A stretch of 64,000 nt of DNA from Scolecobasidium constrictum UM 578 (Eukaryota > Ascomycota > Dothideomycetes > Venturiales > Sympoventuriaceae), in contig AZYM01000221.1 of the NCBI GenBank assembly GCA_000611715.1, positions 209,008 to 273,007 of the forward strand. The letters are read 5' to 3'. Shown here one piece after another: positions 31,196-42,771 of this stretch; the first letter of the stretch is position 1; the number at the start of each line of letters is the position of its first letter. Below the pieces are notes generated by a model, which saw nothing but the letters and a program-made list of their open reading frames with translations, made no database searches and was not told the DNA's origin. Made by a program: the position numbers and the translations under genes.

Positions 31196-32634
31196 TTAAT
31201 GAGCATATCGTGCTCGTAATGTTGGCATATGTGTGCAGTGACGAATCTCATGCCATGCTGTGATGATGTTAGTCTCAAAGGTCCAACGTACGCCCATGCA
31301 TATCAAGGTCCTGGAAGCTGAGGTGAGTACATACAAGCTTGTGGACACCGATACCAGACTCAACAGCTTAGGCCATGCGGATGTTTGGAGCTCTACAATG
31401 ACATTAGCAACTGTCTCAAGAATGTGACGGCTGACTCACCATTGACTTTGTCATCGATCCTTCTGCGGGCGTCTTTCATGTCGATCTCCGCTAAGCCCCT
31501 CAGTTTCTCCATCTCGTTCATGATCAGACCTTCTTTGTCGGTGTCGTCCAAGACTTGCAGTCTGTGTACTTGAGGTTCCAGTCCGAAGAACTTCATGGCC
31601 CTTCGAAAGCGCTTCTCCTTCTCTGAGGTCAGAATCAGCGACGTGGGATCAATTGTACCCAAAAGACCAACAGCGGTCTCAACATGGAAGTAGCCATCGC
31701 TCTGGTCAGCATCTTTCTCCATGATGTTTTGAGTCCCGACCCGGCACGGTAAGGTCAGGAACGCGAGAGTCTCCTGCCGGGCTTCCTCGTGTGCGGTGGT
31801 AGACGGGTAGCCTAGGAGTGATACCAAGGTGTAGGGCACAGTCTGCTTCATGCAGAAAGCCTGTAGCCCAAAGTCCTTCTTCAGTAGCTGCTAAGAATTC
31901 AGCCATGAACGTCTAGGTTTTCCCGAATACCTACGGTGTTATGTTTGGCGCAGAAGGATTTTGGTGGTTGGGAGCATGGCCGCTCCACCTCCGTCTAATC
32001 CAGAGTTCATGTTAGCCGCAGTTTAACTTCGGGAATCTCAGCTTCCATCGCGATCATACCATCCTTGTCAAGTTATCCCACTCCCATTTGTTATCCCAGC
32101 AGCTGTCAGTCCAGTAGCAATCATTGATGGCTTGCTCCACGCGCTCTTTGACCGTTGCCCTGAGCGACTTCACTTTTCGTGGTCTACCGCACTCCTCCAG
32201 GACTTCATCCCACACCCTCTCTTCGAGCTCTTCGATGTCTTCGTCGTCTAAATGGTCGCGTGGACAACAATCTCCGCCGTGACATTTCTTCTGCAACGCG
32301 TATTCCAGGGCATGCTCACGTTTCTCCCGTTCGAACGCGAAGCTGATGATCATGTCAAGCAGTTCCTGCGGCAGCTTCGAGACATGAACCTAGAGCGGTC
32401 AGTATGTTCGTGTCAAGGTCATTCATGCTGTCTTGAGGCGTAGCACGTGAACTTTTGAAGGCTGGTACTCACATTGGGTCCACTGCCAAAGCGCTGGCAT
32501 AATTGAAGCTGGCGGATGGCCGGCTGGACTTTTTGGTATGCAGCAAGATTGGCTACCAGGCTGACGACGTCGACTGGAACAGAGTAGGTCAAAGCAGTCG
32601 CCGCTTGCGTGGTAGGATGACAATCTCCACACAT
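31196..32634 (-). CDS. F-box-like fungal protein, five exons
   Basis: Proposed exons 32634-32473, 32389-32060, 31994-31935, 31890-31440 and 31392-31196; 399 residues, all phases consistent. Joint 1 gives QLCQRFGSGPN/VHVSKLPQELLDMIISFAFE, the F-box-like LPQELLDMI helix of a large dothideomycete family. Joints 2 and 3 give DNLTRM/TEVERP and AKHNT/QLLKKDFGLQAFC, followed by YTLVSLLGYPSTTAHEEARQ and CRVGTQNIM. Exon 3 is only 60 nt. The last exon is the least certain: donor GTGAGT and acceptor TTGTAG are good, but the terminal 60 residues show no family match. F-box proteins usually recruit substrates to SCF ubiquitin ligases, but many in this family are uncharacterised. Confidence 0.72.
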
Positions 32635-33365
32635 ATCGACTGTTATCTTGTTTCTGTAATATCCTTTGAGGATTGAAATCCCGCTTCGTGAGAACAGATG
32701 TATTCACTGTCGTGGCCCATCTTTGTCAGTTGCGACTGCTTGTTCTGAAGTTTAGCGCGGTCTTGAATGGCAGTGCCTTCCTCTTCTTGGTAAAACAAAA
32801 GGTAGGTGCAATCTTGAGGAATTAGTGGACAATTAGTGGGGCAATCACTTATTCGGTCGATTGTCTGATCTCGTCTGCTTCATCCATGATGAACGGTTTG
32901 TGTTATAGCATGACAACAACAAGGTATACGGTACAATCAGGTACGATGAGTGAGTGCCTTTCATCTCGGGTCCAGCCTTCGGGATAACTTCTCGCCCCGA
33001 AGCCCCTACCTAGATATCCTAGCACATGCAGATGACAGAGGTATAGATGCAAATGTTGGTGGAACCTGGTGGACAGAACAATGAACGAACACGCGATATC
33101 GTGGGACTGAATGCAGATCAAGAGCGGAGGTATCATGTGACATCGTCGGACCCCAGCTCCCTCCCGTCAAGCCTGGAGTTCCGCGACCTGCATTCCATAA
33201 TCGAGAGTCCTAAAGTCACCTCATGCCTCCTATACAGATTATGTACAACTGAAGACTGTCCCACGCAGCGAGCATAGATCCCCACAATATTTCGTCACGT
33301 GTCAGGTCGCCATATTGTCACTACGGTCTTGCGAGCCTAACTGCAAGCATTACTTTAACGCCACA
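32635..33365. other. Divergent intergenic region
   Basis: About 730 bp between the divergent starts of the F-box-like and methyltransferase genes. No gene or repeat identified. Confidence 0.5.
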
Positions 33366-34262
33366 ATGTCTTCAAAGGATGTCTATCATCATGCAGAGTC
33401 TCCGGAGCTTACAGAGCGAATAAGCTCGTACTTTCGTCCCGCACGCCTGATTCTGATTGGCATATTCTGTTCGTGAGATTGCACAAAGATGTGCTGTTCT
33501 AGCTAAATCTTCCTAGTCTTCGTCACAACGTTACTAGAATCGCCGAGTCTCTTGCTCACGAACTTCGAGAAGTTCAAACACAAGTCATTCGCCAAGCTAT
33601 GGGCTGCGTACGGTCAAGCAATGTCGGAAGAGATGCCGCCAGGCACGGTCGAGCTTGTCGAAACCGCGAGCGGCGTTGTCCTTGACCTGGGACCAGGGAC
33701 TGGCACTCAATTGCACCTGTACACACCCTCTAGAATCACTCAAGTATACGGCGCCGAGCCTGCCGTCGACATGCACGCGGAACTCAAGCGCTCTGCAGAC
33801 AGACACCAACTCGGCGGGAAGTACGAGATCCTGGCTGCTGGAGCAGAGTCCTCAACTCTCGTACCGGCACTTGCAAAGAAGGGTGTTCTCGGCAAAAGTG
33901 GACAGGCTGGAGATGGGATCTTTGACACAATTGTATCCCTTCGTGCACTATGCGGCGTGCCTGATCAGGAAGAAACAGCTGCCGGCTTATACAGACTTCT
34001 CAAGCCTGGCGGACGACTTCTTCTGTGTGAGCATGTCAAAGCGCCGTGGCCAAATGGCGGAGATCCCTTCGCTGCGATCATGCAGCGTGTCTACATGCTG
34101 GTTGGGTGGAAATTCTGGCTCGGCGGTTGCTGCCTCAACAGGGACACGGAGGCTGTTCTTCGAAAGGTCGCTGGCCCAGAGGGGTGGAGAGAAGTCAAGA
34201 TCAAGTATCTACAACCCTACGCAGCAATTCCTTACGTGGTTGGCAAGATGATCAAGGCGTAG
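33366..34262 (+). CDS. SAM-dependent methyltransferase with N-terminal hydrophobic segment (METTL7-like)
   Basis: Exons 33366-33468 and 33517-34262, 282 residues; a 48 bp intron with a weak donor GTTCGT, branch GCTAAAT and acceptor CCTAG, phase 1. Splicing joins ARLILIGIF to FFVTTLLESPSLLL, one hydrophobic helix (about residues 25-45) that may anchor the protein in the ER or lipid-droplet membrane. Motif I is VVLDLGPGTGTQLHLY, the motif II acidic residue is in VYGAEPAVDM, and the later motif is LYRLLKPGGRLLLCEHV, so SAM binding is very likely. The Trp/Cys-rich tail (GWKFWLGGCCLNRDT) is common in this fungal family. Substrate unknown. A GTGAGA donor 4 nt later would break the frame. Confidence 0.82.
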
Positions 34263-34910
34263 GGGTTCCTCGTTTGACTTGGACTAGCTGGATTGTGTCG
34301 AGCATGTTGTATGATCTTCGTTACTTCTTTGATTGTTCTTCTGATGATGCTTGCTTCGGGTGCTGCTCTTTGGCCGCGCTCGATAATATTGTTGATGGAG
34401 AGCTACCTGAAATGCTCACTTTTTCGGTTCCACTGGGCGCTCTTACAGTCTCATCGTTGCTACGAAGTATGAGTACAATGCCATCAACTGTTTGAGTCTC
34501 GCATACTGCTCAGTCTGAAATTGACGAACTTCCCGTTTCGCTTTTTGCTCTTGCAGCATAGGTCCGAATGTGTAGTAGCCTGTTGATGTCACTCAGCTTC
34601 TGTTGTTGTGGCTAGCAATTCGAAGTGGACACCGTACTCGTCGCAACGCCGCATACAGTCACTAGGACCAAAGGTAGAAGGTTTCGGTTCGCCATCAGAG
34701 AAGCAGGTCACTCACTTAAAGACGAGTGGACAACCTTGATGGCAATTGTTTCATCAATGGAATTGCGCACGTGACAGCGCGCTAAGCCTTACAAGACGCG
34801 TCTAGTCGCGCCGCATCATCAACCTCAGAAATTGGCGGCAAGACAGACAAACCACGACGCAAAGCATGCTTTTTCGCCTGCATGATTTGCGGACATGAAA
34901 TATCACCCAG
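34263..34910. other. Intergenic region upstream of MMS22
   Basis: About 650 bp between two plus-strand genes; no recognisable feature. Confidence 0.5.
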
Positions 34911-37900
34911 ATGAAGGATTGGAGGACTCTTGGGTTCGTCCCAGATTCGGAGGATGAGGATGAGCTGAGTGACGAAAGCCAACCACTGCGCAACGATGAG
35001 GCGTTCCGCGTGGAGGCGAGGGAGGAAGAGAACGAGCTGGGACTCGGGAATGGCGACTGCGATCATGATGGAGAATTGGGAGCAGATATTGCTCAGAAGC
35101 CGAGCATTGGGGATGAGGTCCGCGGGAAAGAGGCAGACGAAGACGATTTGTCTGAGGACGAACTGGCTATGGACTGGCCTTCACGATCAAAGTCGATGAT
35201 CCAAAGCAGCGCTAGGCTCTCGAGCCCGCAACAGCATAAGCCAGACGAGCCACACCTGGATCCTATGCCCGCAAGCTCATCTTTGAGCTCCTCTCTGCCC
35301 GATGTTGCAGATCTCTTGCGCGGCGCTGGCGGAGACATTCGAACTATGGTCTCGCCAGTCATCCCTCAGAATAACATACTATCGTCTCCGCCTCTTGCGA
35401 TCGTCGGTGCAGCAGAAGGGCAAGATGCAGGACTTGTAGAACTTGTCGAGGAAGAAGCGCCTCATGGCTGGGCCGCGCCGCAACGAAACTTCAGGCAGAG
35501 GAAGCCGATTCAGCTGAATCCTTACCAGATCTTAGATGGACGTTACTTGCAAGAGATGCGAAGTCATGGGGTACGTCCTACCAGAGTCGTGCTTCCTCCG
35601 ACAGCAGAAGGGGAACAAGAGCAGGACAGCGACAGCCAGAGTGTTGAGAACGATGATACGCAATCAGTTTTCGCCAGTCCACCACGTCCTCAGCCACGGC
35701 CGCGCACTGCTGGAGCGTCAAAATCTCCTCAGATTGCCCAATCACGGTTCGAACGGCGAGCTCGAAGCTCTTCTCCAGTCAACTTCGATAATGACGATCT
35801 CCCTGATATCGAGACACTTTTGGGACATAGAGGGAGCAAAGCACGAACCTATCTCGGCGCGAAGAGACGCAAGTTGGTGCACTCCACCACAGTGTTGGAC
35901 AGACCGCAGATGAGGCGTGGGGCTGGCATGATTGTGGACAATGAGATGTCCAGCTTACAAGCTCCATTGTCACCAGCTTCGAGCCCATCAACATCGCAAG
36001 AACTGCCTCGGCAGATAGGTGTTGGCGGCTTCCGCTTCCCACCTGCTGCATTGTCGCCAGCGAAGCCGCCAACGCCTGCGACTTCTTCCAGCGCCAACAA
36101 AGTGAGACGGCAACGTGCAGTTTCCGTGTCTGTAGGACGCAGTCCAGCCCCGGACAGACCTCCAACTGTAGTTCCAGATTTTAGTGCAACTGTAATCTCA
36201 GATGACGGAGACTCGGACAGCTCGAAATCAGATCAGTCACAATCCGAAGCAGAGCAGAACCCAAAAGGCATCAAAGCCATTCAGCGAAGGATCAGAGGGG
36301 TTTTGCCGGCATCATGGCTCAAGCTAGATGTCAAAGCCCAACAAAAGCAGCCACAGATGCGATCGGATCAGAGACGACAGCAAGAGCCGCAATCGACAGC
36401 GCATCAGCCAGGTGTGGCTCGAAGGCTGGTAAAGTCTTCTAGCACTGGACAAGCATTTGCCAATATACTGGCCATATCGTCAGATGATGATTCAGAAGAG
36501 GAAACGCCGAAGACCAAAACAGCCACACCTGACCCGCATATGCGACAACCCACGTTGACGCAACCAACTCGGATGTCCTCGCTGTTGCCTGACGAAGATC
36601 CAGGCGACATCATGGAAGACAATGCTGTGGATTTCATGCTGCCAACAACTTCTCGACAGAAGCACACGAAGAAGAGCAATGGTCGAAAGCGTCAAACTGG
36701 GGTCACGGATACATTTGGTCAGTCGACTAAAAAGCAAAGACTCCATGAGACAGCGCCCAGCACCTCACGTGCTTCACGGCATCGAACAATCCGTCCAAAG
36801 CCGCCAAAGCTCAGCATACTTGACGCAGCGTCGCCGAGTCCAGAAAGATCAATGGAAATTCCTCCGTTCCTAGCCGTGGCGCGACGGCAAGCTCGACGTG
36901 ATCCGGAGCATGCTAGGCATAGACCATCGCAGAAGTCTGTTCGCCTGCAGACTCGTGAAGACACCCGAGAAGTACAGGCAGTGCTCAAAGACTGGCATTC
37001 TGGCAAGATCAGACGGAAAGCAACACCAGTCTCGAAACCATCAACAAGACGGAAACCTCTCACGCCAACGGATCCGAATGACAGGCAATCTCGGTTGGTT
37101 TTTGATGTCGAGGAGCAAGGAGATCTGTATGAGCGCGACCTAGATTTCTCACCGCCAAGAAATGAGCGGAAGGCATCGGCTTTGCCAGGGGCGGGTTTGG
37201 AAGGGCCCTCTAGGCCGTCTGCAAAGTCCGTGCGGCGCCATCGACTGAAACTCGGGCCCAGTCTGCAAGAGGGTCAATTGGAGGCTGAGGAAGCACCGAT
37301 GGAACCCAAGCAAGACCGACTACGCTTCCATCAGATACTGCAGCAAGAAAATCAGGAGTACGCTACCCATAAGAACACCGCCGGACATCTTCCTCGAACT
37401 CTAGCTGAGCTCGAGGAACGCCTCAGAGGAAAGTCGCGTCCAGACCGAACTGCGCGAGTAGCTGAGGAGTCTGCCAAAGACTCCGACAATGCGAAACGAC
37501 CATTGAGGAGGCGTAGACTTCGCAAGCTTCAACCCCAACAGGTTGATGTTGAGACCGAGACCTTCCGCCAGCCAATTGAATTTAGTTTGCCGAGTAGAGA
37601 ACGATCTACCAGCGTACAATTTGTTGATGCTGCGGATTGCGGCGAGACGCTACAGGACCTCAATCCATGGGGTGTTCCATACCCGACCACTTTTGACATC
37701 CTGCCTCTTCCTATTGGCACGTATTTCCATGCATCAACATTGGTAGGGAGCTCAGCCTTCAAGGAGGCATTTGAGATCAACGATCGCGGCCTTGATCTGA
37801 ACCACGGTACTCACACTGTCGAGATTGCTTCGAAGCGGTATCCGTGGGGTCCCTGGTCCGAGGAACTTGCATCTCATGCTCGAGATGTTCTCGGACAAGT

Positions 37901-40900
37901 TGCTCACAGACTCACCTCTGGCCAATTGTCATCCGAGAATCATAGCAATGGAGCCGCGCCCTCAGGTCTCATTACAGCTGCGAATACGCTTGAGCAAATA
38001 CTCAAGGCCAACAGCTTATGCCTTTCGTTTGCGGATCCGATCGATCGCAATGCTTGCGCTCAGGTGTTCCTGGACGAGCTCGAAGAGACACAAGCTGTCT
38101 TTGATACGTCTATCGCTCAACATGAAAGTCCTAGAGGAGACTTGATACGCCTCGCCACTCGACTGGCTACGCTTCTGGGACAGGTATATCTCGTCCTCAA
38201 GCATAGCGTTGCAGACCCCGGGCTGCGTGAGCGCTGTGAGAGAATGTTGCGCCATTTCCTAGGCTCGATTGCGAAGTCAATCCTTGAAAAGGGCATTGAC
38301 GAGATTCGCTCCTTCTACGACCAGAATCGCAGGCACGCTGTTCGAGAGGCTGGGATCAAGGGCGACACTCCGTACGTCGAGGCGGTTGTGACTGTTCACC
38401 ACTTGTGTCGACTGTCGTCCATTCCTGGCATGTCTTTTTGGGACATCACGAACATTGAGATGCTTTCTCCAGTGGAGACGACGAGGAAACTAGGCACATT
38501 GGAGCACAGATGGTATGCAATGCTCTCCTTGCTGCCATTGTTCGAAGTTGGCATCGATGGAGTGCATCAATCTGGCGAGCGCTTCCAAGCAGCATTCGAT
38601 AATTGGGACGCTGTGAAGACGCTCATGTCGAGAACACTCGCACTGTACGAGAATACTGCTCGACTGGCAGGCACGACAATCAACGACTATGTCCGAGCGC
38701 TTCTGATGCGGTGCCATCACTTGATCAGTGCTTGGGGCTGGAGACGATGCGAACCGATCATCAGCAATGTGTTCGACTTCTTCGCACGCCGCAAGTACAT
38801 GTCGTTGACCAAAGAAGAACGATCCGGCTCCCCAAGAGTTCTGCAACAGCTCGCCGGGCACCCATCCTTGAACGTGAGTGGAGACGAAAAGGCATTCCAC
38901 ATCTTCCTCAAGGTCATCGGCGTTGGCTTGCAAGGGATGAGAAGCGGCTATACCGAGAAACAGATTCGAAGCATTGTCTGGAGATGGCTGCCAAACCACA
39001 ATCATACCTACGACAAGGACAAGGAACTCCGAAAGGAAGATCTGGATGCGTTGCGCAACCAGCATGACTTGCTGAGCGTCCTCTACTGGGCTTCGCCTTC
39101 CTCGACACGGCCACGCCTTCAGCTTGTCCAAGATCTTGTCGATCATACCTCATCGCATCTGGAAGCTTGTCGGATCAGTATCAAGACCTGGTCCAATCTC
39201 GCTGCTTTCCAGCTATCGACCGACGAGCCCGACACTGCTGCGGAGCCATTTGCAGAGTGGCTTAAGGACATCTTGGAACAGAACATCGCGCAGTACAAGT
39301 CTGCTCGGCCTGAGCTAGAAGCACAACATGAGGCCGCCAGACGCAGTGGCGTTGCAACGATCACTACCGACAAGCTTGAGACCATGATCTCGCGAAACCA
39401 GAGTGGTATCATTGCCGCTCTGACTGACGCAATCGCTGGCTTGGGATCAGCTTTCAAGACTGCTAGTGGTCTTTTAGCGGCGTGGGCGATTCTTCGTTCT
39501 AGCAACGTCCAGGCCGTTCTGGCTCTCTTCGACGTGAAGAACAAGAAAACGAACGCGCTAGTCCTGGAAGCCCTATCAATGTTCTCTACATTCCTAGATC
39601 TTCTTGATCGGACGAAGGAGGTGCATGAGTCTCAAACAAGCAACGAGGAGAGTCAAGATTATGGAGACTGGCCTGAGGAAGAGGATGATCCTGCAAAGAA
39701 GCTGAGAGAGGAAGCTCTGAGCTTTGTCCTTGAGCACATGGCACACTTGCTGTCGACCCTTTTTGGATCAGAGATCAGTCCTGCAGATGAAGTGCTTACG
39801 AGTATGGTTGATCAATGGATTCATCTTGCTCTCACTACGGTACGGCACAAGCAGGCATCTCTCGACACGTATCTCAGCGCCTACGGAAAGCACTCATGGT
39901 CTCAGCTTCGCGACACAACACAGCGTCGCAAATTCGGCCCGTACTTCCTGTCGCAAATTCTGAAGCAGGATGGGAGCGCTTTCGTGCAACACAGAGAGAC
40001 ATTTCTCTCTATGTGGCTGTGCTCCCTGGTCGAGCGAGATGCACAGCTGAAGTACCAGCATCTCCTCACTTCTGACCTGCTCAATCAACACTCAGACGAT
40101 GTCCTGTTCCAGAACCTACCCTTCGCGAAGCGGACTGGAGCTGCTGTCTATGACATCTCTGCTTCCGATCTGCGAGAGCGCCGACTGGGGCTTCTTTCAA
40201 GCGTCCTGTCCAACATGCGCAGTCAATATCACAAGTGCATGCAAGAAGATCCGGCATCTCTTCGCGCCTTGCGTGCTGAGTACACCACTCTTCTCAATCA
40301 CGTCATGCTTCAGATGCGACGGAACTACGAAGACCTTCGGCACGGTGATGTGGTCACTGGTGCCTACGTCACTTTCGTCCAGACCATGATCGAGTTCATG
40401 CAGCAATACACAACCGACATCTGCTCCATCGACCGCTACTTCACCGACTCATCAGCCTTCCCACTACCAGCAGGTGATCCGACATATCTGGTTGGCAGGC
40501 TGAAGGGCTACGACGGAAAGCTGCACGACACGAGGGCTGTCAAGCAATTGATCATGTTCATGCAGAATGTGTCTGAGCGAGCTGCAGTCGACCACGAGCA
40601 ACAGTACTTGGTTTCACAGCTCTCTGCCGTGCTGGCAGCGGGCTTCGGTGATTCGAGCATTTCAAGCACGAGTCTCAAGTCTGTCCTCTTGAGTGTCATC
40701 TTTCCAGCGTACATCGAGTCCGCCATCGATATCTCTGCCACATGGCTGCTCGCAAGACCTATGCTGCACGTCTCGAAAGCTGTCTTTGACAATGCGCTCA
40801 TCAAATTTTCTGCTAGCGACCATTGCGCCGCACGAGCAATCGTTGAATCTATGGCCTCGATCTTGTCTTCGATTGCGAAGGCTGTCTCGCCTCTCGAATT

Positions 40901-41351
40901 TGCTTTGGACCAGATCTCCCAGTCACACGTCATGTCAACTCTGTCTGACATGCTCGATGTCGCTGCCACCTGTGTACCAACACTCGACTATTTGCGGCGC
41001 CGGAACGGCATTGCACGTTCAGTCGTGGATACCATCCGATACCTCCAAGACTTCTCGCTCTTTGCAGCCAAAGTGATCATGGGAGATGGCGATGCCTTCC
41101 CGCCAAGCAACTTGAGCAGTGCGCCAATTTCGGATCAGAGAAGCATGGAGCTTAAGAATTTTTGTGCGCAGCAGCTACAGCAGGAGTTGAGAAACAAGTG
41201 GAGAGTAGGTAATGGACAATACGCTGTCAAGCGAGGTGCTGAATGTAGGGACATTAGGGTCGATCTAGATGGTGGGGAGAAGGGCGAGCTGGTGAAGTCG
41301 ATTGTATCATTCCATAGAGTCTTGGATGCAGCGCCATCGCTATGTGCTTAG
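34911..41351 (+). CDS. MMS22: Mus7/Mms22 family DNA-repair scaffold
   Basis: A single uninterrupted exon of 2,146 residues. The start MKDWRTLGFVPDSEDEDEL is the family's hallmark N-terminus. The first 900 residues are mostly disordered, with acidic patches, SPSK/RRR basic stretches and PxxP regions; the C-terminal 1,200 residues are helical (LNPWGVPYPTTFDILPLPIGTYFH marks the beginning of the conserved Mus7/Mms22 region at about 905). The yeast protein is the substrate-side adaptor of the Rtt101-Mms1 cullin-4-type ubiquitin ligase and supports replication through damaged DNA; the S. pombe homologue is Mus7. Such a long intron-free frame in a region where most genes have introns stands out but agrees with the family. 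Confidence 0.93.
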   Translation: MKDWRTLGFVPDSEDEDELSDESQPLRNDEAFRVEAREEENELGLGNGDCDHDGELGADIAQKPSIGDEVRGKEADEDDLSEDELAMDWPSRSKSMIQSSARLSSPQQHKPDEPHLDPMPASSSLSSSLPDVADLLRGAGGDIRTMVSPVIPQNNILSSPPLAIVGAAEGQDAGLVELVEEEAPHGWAAPQRNFRQRKPIQLNPYQILDGRYLQEMRSHGVRPTRVVLPPTAEGEQEQDSDSQSVENDDTQSVFASPPRPQPRPRTAGASKSPQIAQSRFERRARSSSPVNFDNDDLPDIETLLGHRGSKARTYLGAKRRKLVHSTTVLDRPQMRRGAGMIVDNEMSSLQAPLSPASSPSTSQELPRQIGVGGFRFPPAALSPAKPPTPATSSSANKVRRQRAVSVSVGRSPAPDRPPTVVPDFSATVISDDGDSDSSKSDQSQSEAEQNPKGIKAIQRRIRGVLPASWLKLDVKAQQKQPQMRSDQRRQQEPQSTAHQPGVARRLVKSSSTGQAFANILAISSDDDSEEETPKTKTATPDPHMRQPTLTQPTRMSSLLPDEDPGDIMEDNAVDFMLPTTSRQKHTKKSNGRKRQTGVTDTFGQSTKKQRLHETAPSTSRASRHRTIRPKPPKLSILDAASPSPERSMEIPPFLAVARRQARRDPEHARHRPSQKSVRLQTREDTREVQAVLKDWHSGKIRRKATPVSKPSTRRKPLTPTDPNDRQSRLVFDVEEQGDLYERDLDFSPPRNERKASALPGAGLEGPSRPSAKSVRRHRLKLGPSLQEGQLEAEEAPMEPKQDRLRFHQILQQENQEYATHKNTAGHLPRTLAELEERLRGKSRPDRTARVAEESAKDSDNAKRPLRRRRLRKLQPQQVDVETETFRQPIEFSLPSRERSTSVQFVDAADCGETLQDLNPWGVPYPTTFDILPLPIGTYFHASTLVGSSAFKEAFEINDRGLDLNHGTHTVEIASKRYPWGPWSEELASHARDVLGQVAHRLTSGQLSSENHSNGAAPSGLITAANTLEQILKANSLCLSFADPIDRNACAQVFLDELEETQAVFDTSIAQHESPRGDLIRLATRLATLLGQVYLVLKHSVADPGLRERCERMLRHFLGSIAKSILEKGIDEIRSFYDQNRRHAVREAGIKGDTPYVEAVVTVHHLCRLSSIPGMSFWDITNIEMLSPVETTRKLGTLEHRWYAMLSLLPLFEVGIDGVHQSGERFQAAFDNWDAVKTLMSRTLALYENTARLAGTTINDYVRALLMRCHHLISAWGWRRCEPIISNVFDFFARRKYMSLTKEERSGSPRVLQQLAGHPSLNVSGDEKAFHIFLKVIGVGLQGMRSGYTEKQIRSIVWRWLPNHNHTYDKDKELRKEDLDALRNQHDLLSVLYWASPSSTRPRLQLVQDLVDHTSSHLEACRISIKTWSNLAAFQLSTDEPDTAAEPFAEWLKDILEQNIAQYKSARPELEAQHEAARRSGVATITTDKLETMISRNQSGIIAALTDAIAGLGSAFKTASGLLAAWAILRSSNVQAVLALFDVKNKKTNALVLEALSMFSTFLDLLDRTKEVHESQTSNEESQDYGDWPEEEDDPAKKLREEALSFVLEHMAHLLSTLFGSEISPADEVLTSMVDQWIHLALTTVRHKQASLDTYLSAYGKHSWSQLRDTTQRRKFGPYFLSQILKQDGSAFVQHRETFLSMWLCSLVERDAQLKYQHLLTSDLLNQHSDDVLFQNLPFAKRTGAAVYDISASDLRERRLGLLSSVLSNMRSQYHKCMQEDPASLRALRAEYTTLLNHVMLQMRRNYEDLRHGDVVTGAYVTFVQTMIEFMQQYTTDICSIDRYFTDSSAFPLPAGDPTYLVGRLKGYDGKLHDTRAVKQLIMFMQNVSERAAVDHEQQYLVSQLSAVLAAGFGDSSISSTSLKSVLLSVIFPAYIESAIDISATWLLARPMLHVSKAVFDNALIKFSASDHCAARAIVESMASILSSIAKAVSPLEFALDQISQSHVMSTLSDMLDVAATCVPTLDYLRRRNGIARSVVDTIRYLQDFSLFAAKVIMGDGDAFPPSNLSSAPISDQRSMELKNFCAQQLQQELRNKWRVGNGQYAVKRGAECRDIRVDLDGGEKGELVKSIVSFHRVLDAAPSLCA

Positions 41352-41725
41352 GATTATCCGAGCATAAAGATAGCAACAGCTAGTGTTACTAGAACACTAA
41401 GTACGAATTTATGGAAGTTTTCATTCCTAATGCAGAATTCTGTCTCATCGAAAGATGCAATCGTAGCATTGGGTTATGATCATACGACGACAGGTGGTGG
41501 ACGACCACAATTATGCGTTCTAGGCGATAGCGATATCTCTGATTTGGAAATTAGCAATATCGATCTGCTTTTGAATGTTCTCAGATTCTGATCCATCGTT
41601 GTATTCCTCACTTCGAAGTCAGTCACGTGCTAGACACGCACGGACCCCCACAAACCTTTGAATTGGATTTGAGCTTCGCGAACTTTTCGCAAACCACCGC
41701 ACATTCGCTCTACACAACCGCAAAA
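41352..41725. other. Promoter region of ribosomal protein eS7
   Basis: About 375 bp, MMS22 3' UTR and eS7 promoter. A short pyrimidine-containing leader precedes the ATG, but no defined ribosomal-protein element is evident. Confidence 0.45.
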
Positions 41726-42596
41726 ATGTCGTCGGCCGCCCTCAACAAGATCGCGCCAAACAGCCCATCAAGGCAGTCGCCATCGGAGACCGAGACCTCC
41801 ATCGCAAATGCCCTGTACGACCTGGAGACGAACGTGCCTGACCTGAAGTCGGGCCTCCGTCCACTCCAATTCGTGTCCGCACGCGAGGTAAGATAATACT
41901 TGACACTAAGCCAACGGGAATTGATCAGATGCGTTCTTGAATACGACGATTGGCGATTGAGATGGCGATTGTTGTGATCCCAGATCGATCGTCTGATTTT
42001 TTGTCGATGTGAAATTCGTGCATGACAATCTGGTTGAGGAGGCGTTTGGGCACTGGGCGGCAATCTTTGCTGACACCAGGACTCCTACAGATTGAGGTTG
42101 GACATGGTCGCAAGGCTATTGTCATCTTCGTTCCGGTTCCATCTCTGCCAGGCTGGCACAAGGTCCAGCAGCGGTATGTACTCAGTTATCCTCAGTGTGA
42201 TACAACATAGAAGCTAACAACACGCACAGCCTGACCCGTGAGCTCGAGAAGAAGTTCTCCGACCGCCACGTCCTCATCATCGCCTCCCGCCGCATCCTGC
42301 CACGCCCCAAGCGATCCAACCGCTCCCGCAACCTGCAGAAGCAGAAGCGCCCACGATCGCGAACACTCACCGCTGTCCACGACGCCATCCTGCACGACCT
42401 CGTCTACCCAGTTGAGATCGTCGGCAAGCGTCTGCGCACCAAGGAGAACGGCGAGAAGCTGCTGAAGATCGTGCTCGACGAGAAGGAGCGTGGCGGTGTT
42501 GACTACCGTCTTGACACCTACTCTGAGGTTTACAAGCGCCTCACGGGCAAGGGTGTCAACTTCGAGTTCCCACAGAGCGGTGCTGGCGAGTACTAG
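41726..42596 (+). CDS. RPS7: 40S ribosomal protein eS7
   Basis: Exons 41726-41887, 42091-42173 and 42230-42596, 203 residues, the usual eS7 length. Intron 1 is 203 bp, long for this window, as often for ribosomal genes; intron 2 is 56 bp. Joints give PLQFVSARE/IEVGHGRKAIVIFVPVP and WHKVQQR/LTRELEKKFSDRHV. The core KFSDRHVLIIASRRILPRP and the ending GGVDYRLDTYSEVYKRLTGKGVNFEFP are diagnostic. It is part of the small ribosomal subunit and of its early assembly. The long first intron probably carries regulatory sequence. Convergent with the ALKBH6-like gene, 175 bp between stops. Confidence 0.97.
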
Positions 42597-42771
42597 ATCG
42601 AATGGGATCTGATCGATGTATGAAATGAGTTGAGTGGTACGAAAGACAATGCATAAGTATGCGGTGGGATCCCGCAGCAAGGCGCCACGGCGCACTTCAA
42701 AAATGGGCATTTGATCATATCCATAGAGGATAATTGAAGACTCTTAGGCGCGTGTCGACATACGCGTCTCA

